Below, piece after piece: positions 26,255 through 35,108 of a stretch of DNA of 64,000 bases (position 1 is its first letter; each line of letters opens with the position of its first letter). This stretch comes from Catalinimonas sp964653665 (GTDB lineage: Bacteria > Bacteroidota > Bacteroidia > Cytophagales > Cyclobacteriaceae). A model generated the notes under the pieces. The model was not told where the DNA came from. It saw only the letters and a program-made list of their open reading frames with translations, and did no database searches. The stretch covers positions 19,780 through 83,779 of the forward strand of contig CAZZGE010000001.1 of NCBI GenBank assembly GCA_964653665.1, read 5' to 3'. The position numbers were made by a program, and so were the translations under genes.

Positions 26255-27085
26255 TTAAAGTCGATTAAGATATTCATCTACACTGGCAGCCACTGACGGA
26301 TCCGCATCCATAGCCTTAACTTTTTCAAACTGAATTTTAGCCTCGGCCTTTTCACCGGTTTCAAAGTAGCTGACGCCGAGCCAAAACTGTGCCTGCAGGT
26401 TCTTTGGCTCAAGTTCTACCAGCTTTTTAAATCTTTCCACTGCCTTGCCATACTGCCCAGACTGCACGGAGAGTAGCCCGAGGTTATAGATGGCAGTTTG
26501 GTTGTTGCTGTCGGCATCGATCACTTCCCTTAGCATTTGGATGCCCTCCATAGGGTTAGACGAAGAAACATAAGTCATCGCCATCTTGGCTTTTGCATCC
26601 AACTGTGCGGGATCTTTTTCCATGAGTTGCTCATAATAGTAACGAGCTTGCTCTCCCATCTGCTGAGACTTTTCATCATCCATTGCGTAGGTAAAAGCTT
26701 CATAATACATATCCCCTGCCTTTTGCAGATTGCCAGCAGTGTTATCTACAGCTGCAAGTGCCGCAGCATATTTAGCTGCACTATCGTATTGATTGATAGA
26801 AGCGAAGCGCTCTATCAAAGAATTCGCGAAGTTAACAAAATTTTCTGAACTCTTATTATTTTTAAAAGCTTCTCTCAGCTCAGACAGTTCTTGCTGGGTA
26901 TCTTCGGGTAATGCTGCAGTATGGTCGACATTATCACCAGCAGGAGCTCCTTGATCGTTTTTGCTAGTAGCAGCATTCTGTGCTACACTACCACTCTCAT
27001 TATCCACCACTGACTTAGGAAGCATGAATAAACCTCCAATAGCAACTACCGCTACTGCACTAAGAGTCAAATATTTCTTTAGCAT
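26255..27085 (-). CDS. Membrane-anchored TPR-repeat protein
   Basis: A 276-residue protein with an N-terminal hydrophobic segment (YLTLSAVAVVAIGGLFMLP, about 5-23), a low-complexity Gln/Asp/Ala linker and a TPR array. The repeats are clear near the end: AIYNLGLLSVQSGQYGKAVERFKKLVELEPKN and AQFWLGVSYFETGEKAEAKIQFEKVKAMD. No lipobox is seen; it is probably anchored in the inner membrane with TPRs in the periplasm. It follows HU by 50 bases on the same strand. The same order HU-TPR-rng recurs in Bacteroidota as I recall it. Function unknown. Confidence 0.8.
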   Translation of the reverse strand: MLKKYLTLSAVAVVAIGGLFMLPKSVVDNESGSVAQNAATSKNDQGAPAGDNVDHTAALPEDTQQELSELREAFKNNKSSENFVNFANSLIERFASINQYDSAAKYAAALAAVDNTAGNLQKAGDMYYEAFTYAMDDEKSQQMGEQARYYYEQLMEKDPAQLDAKAKMAMTYVSSSNPMEGIQMLREVIDADSNNQTAIYNLGLLSVQSGQYGKAVERFKKLVELEPKNLQAQFWLGVSYFETGEKAEAKIQFEKVKAMDADPSVAASVDEYLNRL

Positions 27086-27135
27086 AATAAACGTGAAAAT
27101 AGTCGCAATGGAAACGAGAAGTGATTAATTATAGT

Positions 27136-27450
27136 TTAATTAGCCTCAATTTCTTTGCTCTCTTGCAGTTCAGAACTATTCTTGATTTTCTCAATAAAAA
27201 CCTTGGAGGGCTTGAAGCTGGGAACGTAGTGTTCGTCAATGATCATAGCAGTGTTTTTTGATATATTTCTGCCTACCTTACGAGCTCTCTTTTTATTGAC
27301 AAAACTGCCAAAGCCCCTGATGTAAATGTTTTCACCGTCCGACATAGAGCTTTTGACGACACTAAAGAAGGCTTCAACGGTGGTGTATACATCTGCTCTG
27401 TCAATACCTGTTTTCTCAGCAATTTGCTGAACTACTTCTGCTTTGGTCAC
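27136..27450 (-). CDS. HU/IHF-family DNA-binding protein
   Basis: A 104-residue histone-like protein that bends and compacts DNA as a dimer. It shows MTKAEVVQQIAEKTGI, the beta-arm entry IRGFGSFVNKKRARKVGRNISKNTAM, and VPSFKPSKVFIEKIK. A C-terminal acidic extension (SSELQESKEIEAN) follows the usual end of about 90 residues. The start is GTG at 27450, as required by the conserved N-terminus. It is divergent from mutY, with 161 bases between. Confidence 0.92.
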   Translation of the reverse strand: MTKAEVVQQIAEKTGIDRADVYTTVEAFFSVVKSSMSDGENIYIRGFGSFVNKKRARKVGRNISKNTAMIIDEHYVPSFKPSKVFIEKIKNSSELQESKEIEAN

Positions 27451-27611
27451 GTTCCTAGATGATTTAAAATAAAAGAAAAACGATTACTTTCAATTTTCAG
27501 AAAGATGTAAAGTTAACGCATAAAGCTAAATTAGAAAATAAAAGAAATAAAATCTGATTACATGCCTGTAACTGTGGTACTTATGGTTAATCCAAAGAAA
27601 AATACCTGACC

Positions 27612-28679
27612 TTGGCCCCACCTACTTTTGCTGATCAAATCATTCATTGGTATAGAACAAATAAGCGTGATCTACCCTGGCGGGATACAACGAATCCTTA
27701 CAAAATCTGGCTCTCAGAAATCATCCTGCAGCAGACGCGCGTGAAGCAAGGTCTGCCTTATTATCAGCGATTTATAGCAGCTTATCCTGATATCTATGCG
27801 CTGGCTAAAGCTTCCGAAGAAGAAGTACTGCGGCTTTGGCAGGGCTTAGGCTATTACTCAAGGGCACGTAATCTGCATGCTTGTGCTCGGCAGCTTATTG
27901 ATCTGCATAACGGCAATTTTCCTGAAAACTACCAAGGTTTGATCAGGCTAAAAGGAGTCGGTAGTTATACTGCCGCTGCCATTGCTTCGTTTGCCTACAA
28001 TGAAACAGTGCCTGTCGTAGATGGTAACGTATATAGGGTGCTTTCCAGGGTTTTTGGTGTCAAAAAAGATATTCTATCTTCCGACGGGCAGAAAGCTTTC
28101 AAAAAGCTGGCTGAAGAACTAGTTCCTGAAGGGAGGGCGGGTGAATACAATCAGGCAATCATGGAGTTTGGAGCTTTACAGTGTACACCGCAGAGTCCGA
28201 ACTGCCTGCTATGTCCACTGAGCCGTATGTGCTATGCATTTCAGCATAATGCACACAAAAATTTGCCAGTGAAGATCAAGAAAGTAAAAGTGAGAAAACG
28301 CTTTTTCTCCTATATCGTACTACGTGCGGGAGGAAACTTATACATGAAAGTGCGCGATAAGAAAGATATCTGGAAAGGTCTGTACGATTTTCATCTGTTG
28401 GAAACGTCAAAAGATTTAAGAGACCCTGCACAGCTTGATGACGCATTACTCGCCCAGGCTATTGAAGCAGGAGCAACTGTAGAAATGTCAAACTTGTACA
28501 AGCATCAACTGACACATCAGCAGCTCTGGGTTAGGTTTTTACTAGTGGATGTCAGTAAAGGCAACCTAAGAGATTCTTTGTTAAGTAGTCAACGGTTAAA
28601 GGCGTATAGCTTAGAGGAGGTCAGGAAACTTCCTAAACCTATTTTAGTGAATAACTATTTGAGTGAAGTAATTTTTTAG
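27612..28679 (+). CDS. mutY: A/G-specific adenine DNA glycosylase
   Basis: Removes adenine mispaired with 8-oxoguanine. The 355-residue protein has catalytic E36 in LSEIILQQTRV, a helix-hairpin-helix LKGVGSYTAAAIASFAYN (113-130), catalytic D137 in VVDGNVYRVLSR, and the [4Fe-4S] ligands C191, C198, C201 and C207 (C-x6-C-x2-C-x5-C). A NUDIX-like C-terminal domain for 8-oxoG recognition follows. It starts with TTG at 27612: an in-frame stop lies at 27588 and no ATG precedes the conserved domain. ssb and gldE follow in the same direction. Confidence 0.95.
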   Translation: MAPPTFADQIIHWYRTNKRDLPWRDTTNPYKIWLSEIILQQTRVKQGLPYYQRFIAAYPDIYALAKASEEEVLRLWQGLGYYSRARNLHACARQLIDLHNGNFPENYQGLIRLKGVGSYTAAAIASFAYNETVPVVDGNVYRVLSRVFGVKKDILSSDGQKAFKKLAEELVPEGRAGEYNQAIMEFGALQCTPQSPNCLLCPLSRMCYAFQHNAHKNLPVKIKKVKVRKRFFSYIVLRAGGNLYMKVRDKKDIWKGLYDFHLLETSKDLRDPAQLDDALLAQAIEAGATVEMSNLYKHQLTHQQLWVRFLLVDVSKGNLRDSLLSSQRLKAYSLEEVRKLPKPILVNNYLSEVIF

Positions 28680-28715
28680 TTAAATTGTAGTAAACAATAT
28701 AAATACACAAACGCA

Positions 28716-29174
28716 ATGGCAGGAGTAAATAAGGTAATATTATTGGGTAATCTGGGGGCAGACCCAGAAGTGAGACATCTAGAAAATAGTAGTGTAGTAG
28801 CCAACATCAGTATTGCTACTTCTGAAAGCTATACTAAGAACGGGCAGCGAATAGAGCAAACCGAGTGGCATAAAGTAGAACTCTGGGATAGATTAGCTGA
28901 ACTTGCCGAAAAGTATCTGAACAAAGGAAATATGGTGTATATAGAAGGAAAGATCAGAACCAATACTTACCAGGACAAAGACGGTAATACACGCTACGAT
29001 AAGCGCATTCGGGCTACTAATATGACCTTTGTAGGAGGAAGAAATGATGGGAACGACTCCGGCGGACAAGATAATACCCAGTCTGCACAAAGTGGTCATT
29101 ACGCATCCTCACCGGCACAACCGCAGGAATCTTCCATAGGATCAGGTAGTGACACTGACGACCTTCCCTTTTAG
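28716..29174 (+). CDS. ssb: Single-stranded DNA-binding protein
   Basis: Coats ssDNA in replication and repair. The 152-residue protein has the OB fold start MAGVNKVILLGNLGADPEVR, TEWHKVELWDRLAELAEKYLNKG and GKIRTNTYQDKDGNTRY, a Gly/Ser/Gln-rich flexible linker, and the acidic partner-binding tip DTDDLPF. Length and layout are normal. It lies between mutY and gldE, a recurrent order in Bacteroidota. Confidence 0.95.
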   Translation: MAGVNKVILLGNLGADPEVRHLENSSVVANISIATSESYTKNGQRIEQTEWHKVELWDRLAELAEKYLNKGNMVYIEGKIRTNTYQDKDGNTRYDKRIRATNMTFVGGRNDGNDSGGQDNTQSAQSGHYASSPAQPQESSIGSGSDTDDLPF

Positions 29175-29196
29175 TATTTAATCTAATCACAAAGCA

Positions 29197-30579
29197 TTGG
29201 AAGTACCTTTAGAAGACCCGTACCCGGCACTTTTACTTTTATTAGCAGGTCTTTTTACATCATCTGCTATCTTTTACTCTACTGTAGCGGTTATTCTGGT
29301 GCTGCTGCTCTTTTGCTCAGCTATGATCTCTGGCTCTGAGGTAGCCTTTTTCTCCCTTACTTCAGAAGAGATCGGAAATTGTCGTGAAAGCAACAAGTCA
29401 GCCGAAATAAATATCGTCAGGCTGCTGGATAGGCCAAAAATTCTACTTGCCACAATACTAATCCTCAATAATCTGGTAAATGTGGCAATCGTTACCCTTT
29501 CAACTTATGCCACCTGGCAGCACTTTGGCAAAAGTACAGAAGGAACTCTGGTTGTGACACTGACGGGCGTCATTACTATCGCTATTCTCTTTTTTGGCGA
29601 AATCCTTCCAAAACAGTATGCTATTCAGTACTCGCTACTGTTTGCCAAACGAACCAGCGGTGTACTTAATGCAGCCAGCACTTTACTCAAGCCTCTGGCC
29701 GTATTACTGATGTCGCTGAGTAGCGTAGTAGAAAAGCGTCTTGAGAAAAAAGGATACAATGTGTCGGTAGACGAACTCAATCAGGCGCTGGAGATTACTA
29801 CCAGTAATGAAGCTACTACCGCCGAAGAGAAAGGTATTCTCAAGGGCATTGTCAACTTTGGTACGCTGTCCGTTAAGCAGGTGATGCGTTCACGCCTGGA
29901 GATCACCGCGACAGAAATTGAAACGGATTTTCATGAGTTGATGGATCGTATTAACAAATGTGGCTACTCACGTATACCGATCTACCGGGAGACTATCGAC
30001 AATATTGAAGGTGTACTTTATGTCAAAGATTTGCTCCCCTATCTGGATCAGGACGATGCTTTTGAGTGGCAGAAACTTCTGCATAAAGGCTTCTTTGTGC
30101 CGGAAAGCAAAAAGATCGACATGTTGCTTAAAGAATTTCAGGAGAAACGGGTGCATATGGCGATTGTCGTAGATGAGTACGGAGGTACTTCCGGACTGAT
30201 CACACTGGAAGATATCATTGAGGAAATTGTCGGGGAGATCAACGATGAGTTTGATGATAACGATGTGCATTACAATAAACTGGATGACAATACATACATT
30301 TTTGAAGGGCGTACTTCGCTGAATGACTTCTGTAAGATCATTGACGAAGACAGTGCTCTCTTTGAAAGCGTAAAGGGTGAAAGCGAGTCGTTAGGCGGCT
30401 TGCTTCTTGAAATTCATTCCAAGCTACCTCGCGCTGGCGAGAAAATATATTTTGATAACTATGTGTTTACGGTTGTGGCAGTAGATCATAAACGGATCAA
30501 AAGGATACGCATTTTTAAAAAAGCAGTTGTGCCTCAGGCACACAACAGCGACATCGGGTCTTCCCTGAACCGGCAGTAA
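29197..30579 (+). CDS. gldE: Gliding motility-associated protein GldE (CorC/HlyC family)
   Basis: A 460-residue inner-membrane protein: a DUF21 (CNNM-like) transmembrane domain (about 20-200, CSAMISGSEVAFFSLTSEEI, LFFGEILPKQYA), a CBS pair (VMRSRLEITATE; VHMAIVVDEYGGTSGLITLEDIIEEIVGEINDE) and a C-terminal CorC_HlyC domain. CorC relatives are tied to Mg/Co efflux; GldE is tied to gliding and type 9 secretion in Flavobacterium. The mutY-ssb-gldE order supports the GldE name, although gldD does not follow here. The TTG at 29197 is chosen because the first ATG falls inside the first membrane region. Confidence 0.85.
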   Translation: MEVPLEDPYPALLLLLAGLFTSSAIFYSTVAVILVLLLFCSAMISGSEVAFFSLTSEEIGNCRESNKSAEINIVRLLDRPKILLATILILNNLVNVAIVTLSTYATWQHFGKSTEGTLVVTLTGVITIAILFFGEILPKQYAIQYSLLFAKRTSGVLNAASTLLKPLAVLLMSLSSVVEKRLEKKGYNVSVDELNQALEITTSNEATTAEEKGILKGIVNFGTLSVKQVMRSRLEITATEIETDFHELMDRINKCGYSRIPIYRETIDNIEGVLYVKDLLPYLDQDDAFEWQKLLHKGFFVPESKKIDMLLKEFQEKRVHMAIVVDEYGGTSGLITLEDIIEEIVGEINDEFDDNDVHYNKLDDNTYIFEGRTSLNDFCKIIDEDSALFESVKGESESLGGLLLEIHSKLPRAGEKIYFDNYVFTVVAVDHKRIKRIRIFKKAVVPQAHNSDIGSSLNRQ

Positions 30580-30641
30580 AAAAGCACATAACAGCTTAAT
30601 TTTGTAGCTTTACTCTTTCATCTCTGAACGGTATATTTTTC

Positions 30642-31406
30642 ATGAAGCTACACTACAGAACGATGGGCGAAGGCCACCCTGTTATTATACTACACGGTGT
30701 CTTTGGCACTTCCGACAACTGGCAGACCTTTGCCAAGCAACTGGCAGATCGTTACCAGATATTTCTGCCAGATCAGCGTAATCATGGCCTTTCTCCTCAC
30801 GATGAAGCGTTTGACTATCATGTGATGTCCGAGGATCTGAGGGAATTTATAGAAGAACACAAGCTAGAGAATCCTGTCATACTGGGTCACTCTATGGGCG
30901 GTAAAGTTGCTATGTTCTTTGCCACCATATATCCAGATCAGTTTGAAAAGATGATTGTGGTAGATATCGCCCCACGGGCTTATCCGGTGCATCACCAAAA
31001 GATACTGGAAGCGTTAGCTGCAGTGAAGATTGGCGAGATAAGTAGTCGTAAGGAAGCTGAGGATCAGATGAAACCTTATATCGCGGACTTCGGTATACGC
31101 CAGTTCCTTCTCAAAAATCTCAAGAGGGAAGATAACAATAGCTTTACCTGGAAGCTGAACCTTTCTGCGATACGACAGAATATTGAACGGATTGGGGAGG
31201 CAGTAGACGAAAGCCATGCTGTGGAGAAGCCGGTGTTGTTTGTCGGCGGAGAAAAAAGTGAGTATATCCGCAAAGATGACCACCCTTTGATTACCCAAAT
31301 TTTTCCGCAATCCCGCATCGTTACCATTCCCAGGTCCGGGCACTGGATTCATGCTGAGCAACCCGGGCTTCTGTTAGAAGAAGTTGAACATTTCCTGAGA
31401 GATTAG
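30642..31406 (+). CDS. Alpha/beta-hydrolase, YbfF-like esterase
   Basis: A 254-residue cytoplasmic hydrolase. It shows the oxyanion stretch ILHGVFGTSDNW, DQRNHGLSP, the nucleophile elbow GHSMGG, a helical lid, and the catalytic histidine in PRSGHWIHAEQP; the acid is probably in the VLFVGGEKSEYI region. The resemblance is to short-chain acyl esterases of the YbfF type. Substrate is unknown. Its TAG stop overlaps the stop of the convergent DUF2905 gene. Confidence 0.85.
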   Translation: MKLHYRTMGEGHPVIILHGVFGTSDNWQTFAKQLADRYQIFLPDQRNHGLSPHDEAFDYHVMSEDLREFIEEHKLENPVILGHSMGGKVAMFFATIYPDQFEKMIVVDIAPRAYPVHHQKILEALAAVKIGEISSRKEAEDQMKPYIADFGIRQFLLKNLKREDNNSFTWKLNLSAIRQNIERIGEAVDESHAVEKPVLFVGGEKSEYIRKDDHPLITQIFPQSRIVTIPRSGHWIHAEQPGLLLEEVEHFLRD

Positions 31407-31633
31407 CTGAATTTATTAATTAGATACAGTACTATTGAGATGATGATACTCAGGACAATGCTGGTAGCGAGCGGGAAGTAAAAAGTGAAATTTTCTCGTT
31501 TAACCACGATATCTCCCGGCAGTTTGCCGATGAAGGGAAGCCGGTCGGAGAAGTAAATAATCACACCCAGTAATATAATGATGGCCCCGGTAATTATCAA
31601 AAACTTACCCATGTGTCTGAAGTGACGTTGCAT
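31403..31633 (-). CDS. DUF2905 small membrane protein
   Basis: A 76-residue protein with two TM helices around the family core LPFIGKLPGDIVVKRENFTFYFPLATSIVLS. That pattern (glycine-rich loop, LPGDI, then FYFPLATS) is the DUF2905 hallmark; function unknown. The first ATG is used; the second methionine (31612, MGKFLIITG) is equally possible and gives the usual family length. It converges on the esterase gene with a 4-base overlap. Confidence 0.85.
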   Translation of the reverse strand: MQRHFRHMGKFLIITGAIIILLGVIIYFSDRLPFIGKLPGDIVVKRENFTFYFPLATSIVLSIIISIVLYLINKFS

Positions 31634-31638
31634 ATTGT

Positions 31639-32358
31639 ATGGACAAAAAAAATAATCCTGGTAAACTCTATCTCATCCCTACAGTCATTGCACCCAATAC
31701 ACACAATCAGGTTTTACCAGCAACTGTGAAGACTGTTACCAATACACTAAAATACTTTTTGGCAGAAAACGTTCGTACGGCGCGCAGATTTCTGAGTGCC
31801 TGGGGCATTTCGCGTCCCATCCACGAACTGCAGTTTGAGGTGCTGGACAAGCGAACTACCGAAAATGAACTTAGCGAACTGCTTGTCCCGATCATGAGGG
31901 GTAAGGATATGGGGTTAATGTCAGAGGCTGGCTGCCCGGGTGTGGCTGACCCCGGAGCGCTGGCAGTAGCTTATGCACACCAACATGATATTAAGGTGAT
32001 TCCACTGGTTGGTCCGTCGTCCTTTCTGCTGGCATTAATGGGTTCTGGCTTCAGTGGTCAGTCATTTGCATTTCACGGTTATCTTCCCATTGATAAAGCA
32101 CATCGTATAAAAGTGGTTAAGAAGCTAGAAAAGCAATCCAGAGAACTCCAGCAGACCCAGATTTTTATGGAAACCCCTTACCGTAATAATCAACTACTGG
32201 ATGCCCTGATAAGAAGCTGTAAGCCTGGCACCAGGCTTTGCATTGGGAGTAATTTGAGCAGTCCTGATGAAATGCTCAGAACCAGAACCATGAAAGAGTG
32301 GAAATCAGACAGACCTGATCTTCACAAAAAACCTGTTGTGTTCCTGCTATCCGCATAA
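31639..32358 (+). CDS. Tetrapyrrole-methylase-fold SAM methyltransferase, RsmI-like
   Basis: A 239-residue protein of the RsmI/CbiF fold. It has GKLYLIPTVIAPNT at the start, the SAM-site stretches MGLMSEAGCPGVADPGALAVAYAHQ and PLVGPSSFLLALMGSGFSGQSFAFHGYLP, and IFMETPYRNNQLLDAL. RsmI itself 2'-O-methylates C1402 of 16S rRNA; this branch is a shorter Bacteroidota paralogue, so the RNA target is uncertain. It lies 84 bases upstream of metK, the SAM-producing gene, on the same strand. Confidence 0.8.
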   Translation: MDKKNNPGKLYLIPTVIAPNTHNQVLPATVKTVTNTLKYFLAENVRTARRFLSAWGISRPIHELQFEVLDKRTTENELSELLVPIMRGKDMGLMSEAGCPGVADPGALAVAYAHQHDIKVIPLVGPSSFLLALMGSGFSGQSFAFHGYLPIDKAHRIKVVKKLEKQSRELQQTQIFMETPYRNNQLLDALIRSCKPGTRLCIGSNLSSPDEMLRTRTMKEWKSDRPDLHKKPVVFLLSA

Positions 32359-32373
32359 TAAAAGGTAAGCCAG

Positions 32374-32403
32374 TTTTACTTTACACTGAAATGAATAAAT
32401 TTG
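32374..32403 (+). promoter_or_regulatory. Putative promoter of metK
   Basis: TAAATTTG at 32396-32403 matches the -7 consensus TAnnTTTG, with TTTT at 32374-32377 in the -33 position (18-base spacer). A transcript start near 32408 would give a leader of about 35 bases, too short for a known SAM riboswitch. Confidence 0.5.
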
Positions 32404-32442
32404 CAGTATTATTGAAATTTTTTTTTCACCAAATAGAAATCT

Positions 32443-33747
32443 ATGTCTTATTTATTCACTTCAGAGTCGGTTTCTGAAGGTCACCCCGATAAAGTGGCTG
32501 ACCAAATTTCTGATGCCATTCTGGATGCCATGCTGACCCAAGACCCAAACTCCAGAGTAGCCTGTGAAACTTTCGTAACTACCGGACTAGTGGTGGTAGG
32601 AGGAGAAGTAACTACCAACGCTTATGTAGAAATTCCTGACATTGTCCGAGAGACCATTCGTAAAATAGGTTATAACAAAGATAATTATATGTTTGAGTCT
32701 AACTCCTGCGGTGTTATGGTTACTCTGCACAGCCAGTCACCTGATATTGCCATGGGAGTAGATGAAGGAGATGGCAAAGAACAGGGAGCCGGCGACCAGG
32801 GGATGATGTTTGGTTACGCTTCCAAAGAGACCGAAGAGTATATGCCTATGGCACTGGCTTATTCGCACCGCCTTGTGCATGAGCTCTCTCATATAAGAAA
32901 AGAAAATCCTGATTTGATCCCTTACCTTAGGCCGGATGCCAAAGCACAGGTTACGATTGAATACAGCGAAGATAAAGAACCACTTCGCGTGCATACGGTC
33001 GTAGTTTCTACCCAGCACGATGACTTTATTAAGCCTGTCGATGACACTGATGAAGCCAAATTAACTGCTCAAGAGCAAATGCTGGCTCGTATTCGTGAAG
33101 ATGTATTAGAGCATGTGATCAAAAAGGTCATTCCCGCAGAAATGCTGAACGATACTATTTTTCATATTAATCCTACCGGAAATTTTGTAATAGGCGGTCC
33201 TCATGGTGACGCAGGCCTTACCGGTAGAAAAATTATTGTTGATACCTACGGTGGACGCGGTGCTCATGGTGGAGGTGCTTTTTCAGGTAAAGACTCTAGT
33301 AAAGTAGACCGTTCAGCTGCTTATGCTGCTCGACATATTGCCAAGAATCTGGTAGCGGCTGGCGTGGCAGACGAAATTCTGGTGCAAGTTGCTTATGCGA
33401 TTGGTGTTGCCGAGCCAGTTTCTCTCACTGTAGATACATACGGTAAGGCAAATGTAGAAATGAGTGATACAGAAATTGCTAGAGTAACGAGTACATTGTT
33501 TGACATGCGCCCTAAAGCAATCGTTGAGCGCCTTGGACTTAAGAAGCCTATATTTTCACCTACATCCGCCTATGGCCATATGGGGAGAGATGCTTATCAG
33601 GCTGAAATAGAAATAGAGAATCTTGAAGTGAAGGAAGAAGGAGAAACAAGGGTAACCTATATCAGAAAACAGAAAAAGCCGGTAGACTTTTTTGCCTGGG
33701 AGAAGCTTGATTACGTAGACAAAGTAAAAAGTGCTTTCGGACTGTAG
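32443..33747 (+). CDS. metK: S-adenosylmethionine synthetase
   Basis: Makes SAM from methionine and ATP. The 434-residue protein starts YLFTSESVSEGHPDKVADQISDA and has the signature GAGDQGMMFGYA, the glycine-rich loop GGGAFSGKDSSKVDRSAAY, and DTYGGRGAHG. It is somewhat longer than the usual 385-400 residues because of insertions, including a region around FIKPVDDTDEAKLTAQEQ and a longer C-terminus. The gene has its own likely promoter and a terminator at 33771. The upstream methylase may use the product. Confidence 0.96.
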   Translation: MSYLFTSESVSEGHPDKVADQISDAILDAMLTQDPNSRVACETFVTTGLVVVGGEVTTNAYVEIPDIVRETIRKIGYNKDNYMFESNSCGVMVTLHSQSPDIAMGVDEGDGKEQGAGDQGMMFGYASKETEEYMPMALAYSHRLVHELSHIRKENPDLIPYLRPDAKAQVTIEYSEDKEPLRVHTVVVSTQHDDFIKPVDDTDEAKLTAQEQMLARIREDVLEHVIKKVIPAEMLNDTIFHINPTGNFVIGGPHGDAGLTGRKIIVDTYGGRGAHGGGAFSGKDSSKVDRSAAYAARHIAKNLVAAGVADEILVQVAYAIGVAEPVSLTVDTYGKANVEMSDTEIARVTSTLFDMRPKAIVERLGLKKPIFSPTSAYGHMGRDAYQAEIEIENLEVKEEGETRVTYIRKQKKPVDFFAWEKLDYVDKVKSAFGL

Positions 33748-33770
33748 GAAAGTTTGATGCTATAACACCA

Positions 33771-33804
33771 AAAGGATACGCTCACAACGAGGGTATCCTT
33801 TTTT
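33771..33804 (+). terminator. Rho-independent terminator of metK
   Basis: AAAGGATAC (33771-33779) pairs with GTATCCTTT (33793-33801), followed by more T (TTTTTT in total). It lies 24 bases past the metK stop. Confidence 0.85.
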
Positions 33805-33826
33805 GTTGGATGAATGCTAATGATAT

Positions 33827-34126
33827 TTAGTGGGAAGAAGTTTTTTCCTTGTGCTTCATCAACTGCTTTTTCAAGGCGTGCACAGCCTTATCCGTAGCAG
33901 CTTCAAAAGATGATTCTTGTTCTTTGGCAAAAAGCTGGTTTCCAGGAATATTCAATTTTATCTCTGCGATTTTATTTTCTGTAACCTCACCGGACTCAAG
34001 CTTTAGAAAGACTTCTCCATCAATGATTCGGTCATAAAAAGTCTCTAGCTTATTGGCTTTTTTTTGTATAAAGTCAATGAGTTTTTGGTCGGCATCAAAA
34101 TGGACTGAGTGGGTTTGTAATTTCAT
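33827..34126 (-). CDS. hpf: Ribosome hibernation factor, HPF/RaiA family (short form)
   Basis: A 99-residue ribosome-associated protein that binds the mRNA/tRNA channel of idle ribosomes. It opens MKLQTHSVHFDADQKLIDFIQKKANKLETFYDRI and has EIKLNIPGNQLFAKEQESSFEAATDKAVHALKKQLMKHK, the standard beta-alpha-beta-beta-beta-alpha pattern. The long-form dimerisation domain is absent. It lies 24 bases downstream of xerC and completes the rpsU-xerC-hpf order seen in many Bacteroidota. Confidence 0.9.
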   Translation of the reverse strand: MKLQTHSVHFDADQKLIDFIQKKANKLETFYDRIIDGEVFLKLESGEVTENKIAEIKLNIPGNQLFAKEQESSFEAATDKAVHALKKQLMKHKEKTSSH

Positions 34127-34150
34127 GGGGTTTAACTTTTAATTATTCAA

Positions 34151-35038
34151 CTAGGCTTTGGGATGGGCTTGATCAAACACTGATTTTAGCCTTTCAACAG
34201 AATTATGAGTATATACTTGGGTTGCTGCGAGGGAGGCATGCCCCAATAGATCTTTGATAGCGTTAAGGTCTGCACCATTATCAAGCAAATGAGTAGCACA
34301 AGTATGCCTTAAAACATGAGGGCTACGTTTATCAGCCCGCGAATAGTCGTCCAGATATTTACGTACTGTGCGGTAAACCATCATTGGATAACACGAGCCC
34401 CCTTGATTTGTAACCAGCAGGAAATGATTTACTGATTGGTTATTAATAAAAAACTTATCCTTATACTTTAAGTACTCACCTATCAACTTCATAATTGAAG
34501 TATGGCAGGGAATGATTCTTTCTTTTTGCCTCTTTCCTTCTACTTTGATAGTTGCCTTTTCAAGGTTTACGTTAGCAGTTTGTAAGAGGATCATTTCCGA
34601 GAGCCTAATACCAGTACCGTATAAGATTTCCAGTATTAGTCTATCGCGCATACCAGGGAAATCCCTACTGAAGGAGTGGTCATCTAAAAGTGTAAACACT
34701 TCTTTCTCCAGAACAAAATGAGGAAGCGGTACATCAGCCTTTAGGGCTTTTACCTTATGAGTAGGATTTGTCTCAATATGCTGGCGGTGTTGTAAAAATC
34801 TGTAAAAGGACCTGAGAGCACTGATCTTGCGATTGATTGACCGGGGCTTTACTTTCATACCAGACAGTTCTACCACCCATGCCCTGACGTCCAAGTGGCT
34901 AGCATGTATGATTGATTGACCCGGGGCGTGATGCTTTAGAAATGCATTGAACTGTACCAGGTCATTACTGTAAGAAGTAACTGTGTGTTGACTAGACCTT
35001 TTCTCGTAAGTAAGAAACTTAATAAAAGAGTTAATCAT
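34151..35038 (-). CDS. Tyrosine recombinase, XerC/XerD type
   Basis: A 295-residue site-specific recombinase, probably for chromosome dimer resolution. It has an N-terminal SAM-like core-binding domain (about 1-90) and the catalytic residues R145 (GTGIRLSE), K169 (EGKRQKER), H241 and R244 (HVLRHTCATHLL), H267 (LLGHASLAATQ) and the nucleophile Y276 (VYTH). Its place between rpsU and hpf is chromosomal and conserved, so it is not a mobile-element integrase. Whether it is the C or D subunit cannot be decided. Confidence 0.9.
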   Translation of the reverse strand: MINSFIKFLTYEKRSSQHTVTSYSNDLVQFNAFLKHHAPGQSIIHASHLDVRAWVVELSGMKVKPRSINRKISALRSFYRFLQHRQHIETNPTHKVKALKADVPLPHFVLEKEVFTLLDDHSFSRDFPGMRDRLILEILYGTGIRLSEMILLQTANVNLEKATIKVEGKRQKERIIPCHTSIMKLIGEYLKYKDKFFINNQSVNHFLLVTNQGGSCYPMMVYRTVRKYLDDYSRADKRSPHVLRHTCATHLLDNGADLNAIKDLLGHASLAATQVYTHNSVERLKSVFDQAHPKA

Positions 35039-35044
35039 AAAAAC

Positions 35045-35068
35045 TTATAGTGGGTCTATACACTATAA
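35045..35068 (-). promoter_or_regulatory. 8-bp hairpin immediately before xerC
   Basis: TTATAGTG (35045-35052) pairs with CACTATAA (35061-35068). On the minus strand the stem is followed by G and five T, then the xerC ATG. It could stop readthrough from rpsU or limit xerC translation. Confidence 0.45.
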
Positions 35069-35083
35069 TAAGAAAAGAAAGTT

Positions 35084-35108
35084 AAAAAAATTAGCCATAA
35101 GACGGCTA
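35084..35108 (-). terminator. Weak terminator at the rpsU stop codon
   Basis: On the minus strand TAGCC (35096-35092) pairs with GGCTA (35108-35104), which contains the rpsU stop, and a run of seven T follows. The 5-6-bp stem suggests partial termination. Confidence 0.55.

Noticed and set aside
32359..32442. Possible SAM riboswitch before metK
   Set aside because: The gap is 84 bases, A/T-rich, with no conserved SAM-I, SAM-II or related core; a short promoter and leader explain it.
34151..35038. Tyrosine recombinase as sign of an integrated element
   Set aside because: It lies in the conserved rpsU-xerC-hpf group with no att-like repeats or phage genes nearby.
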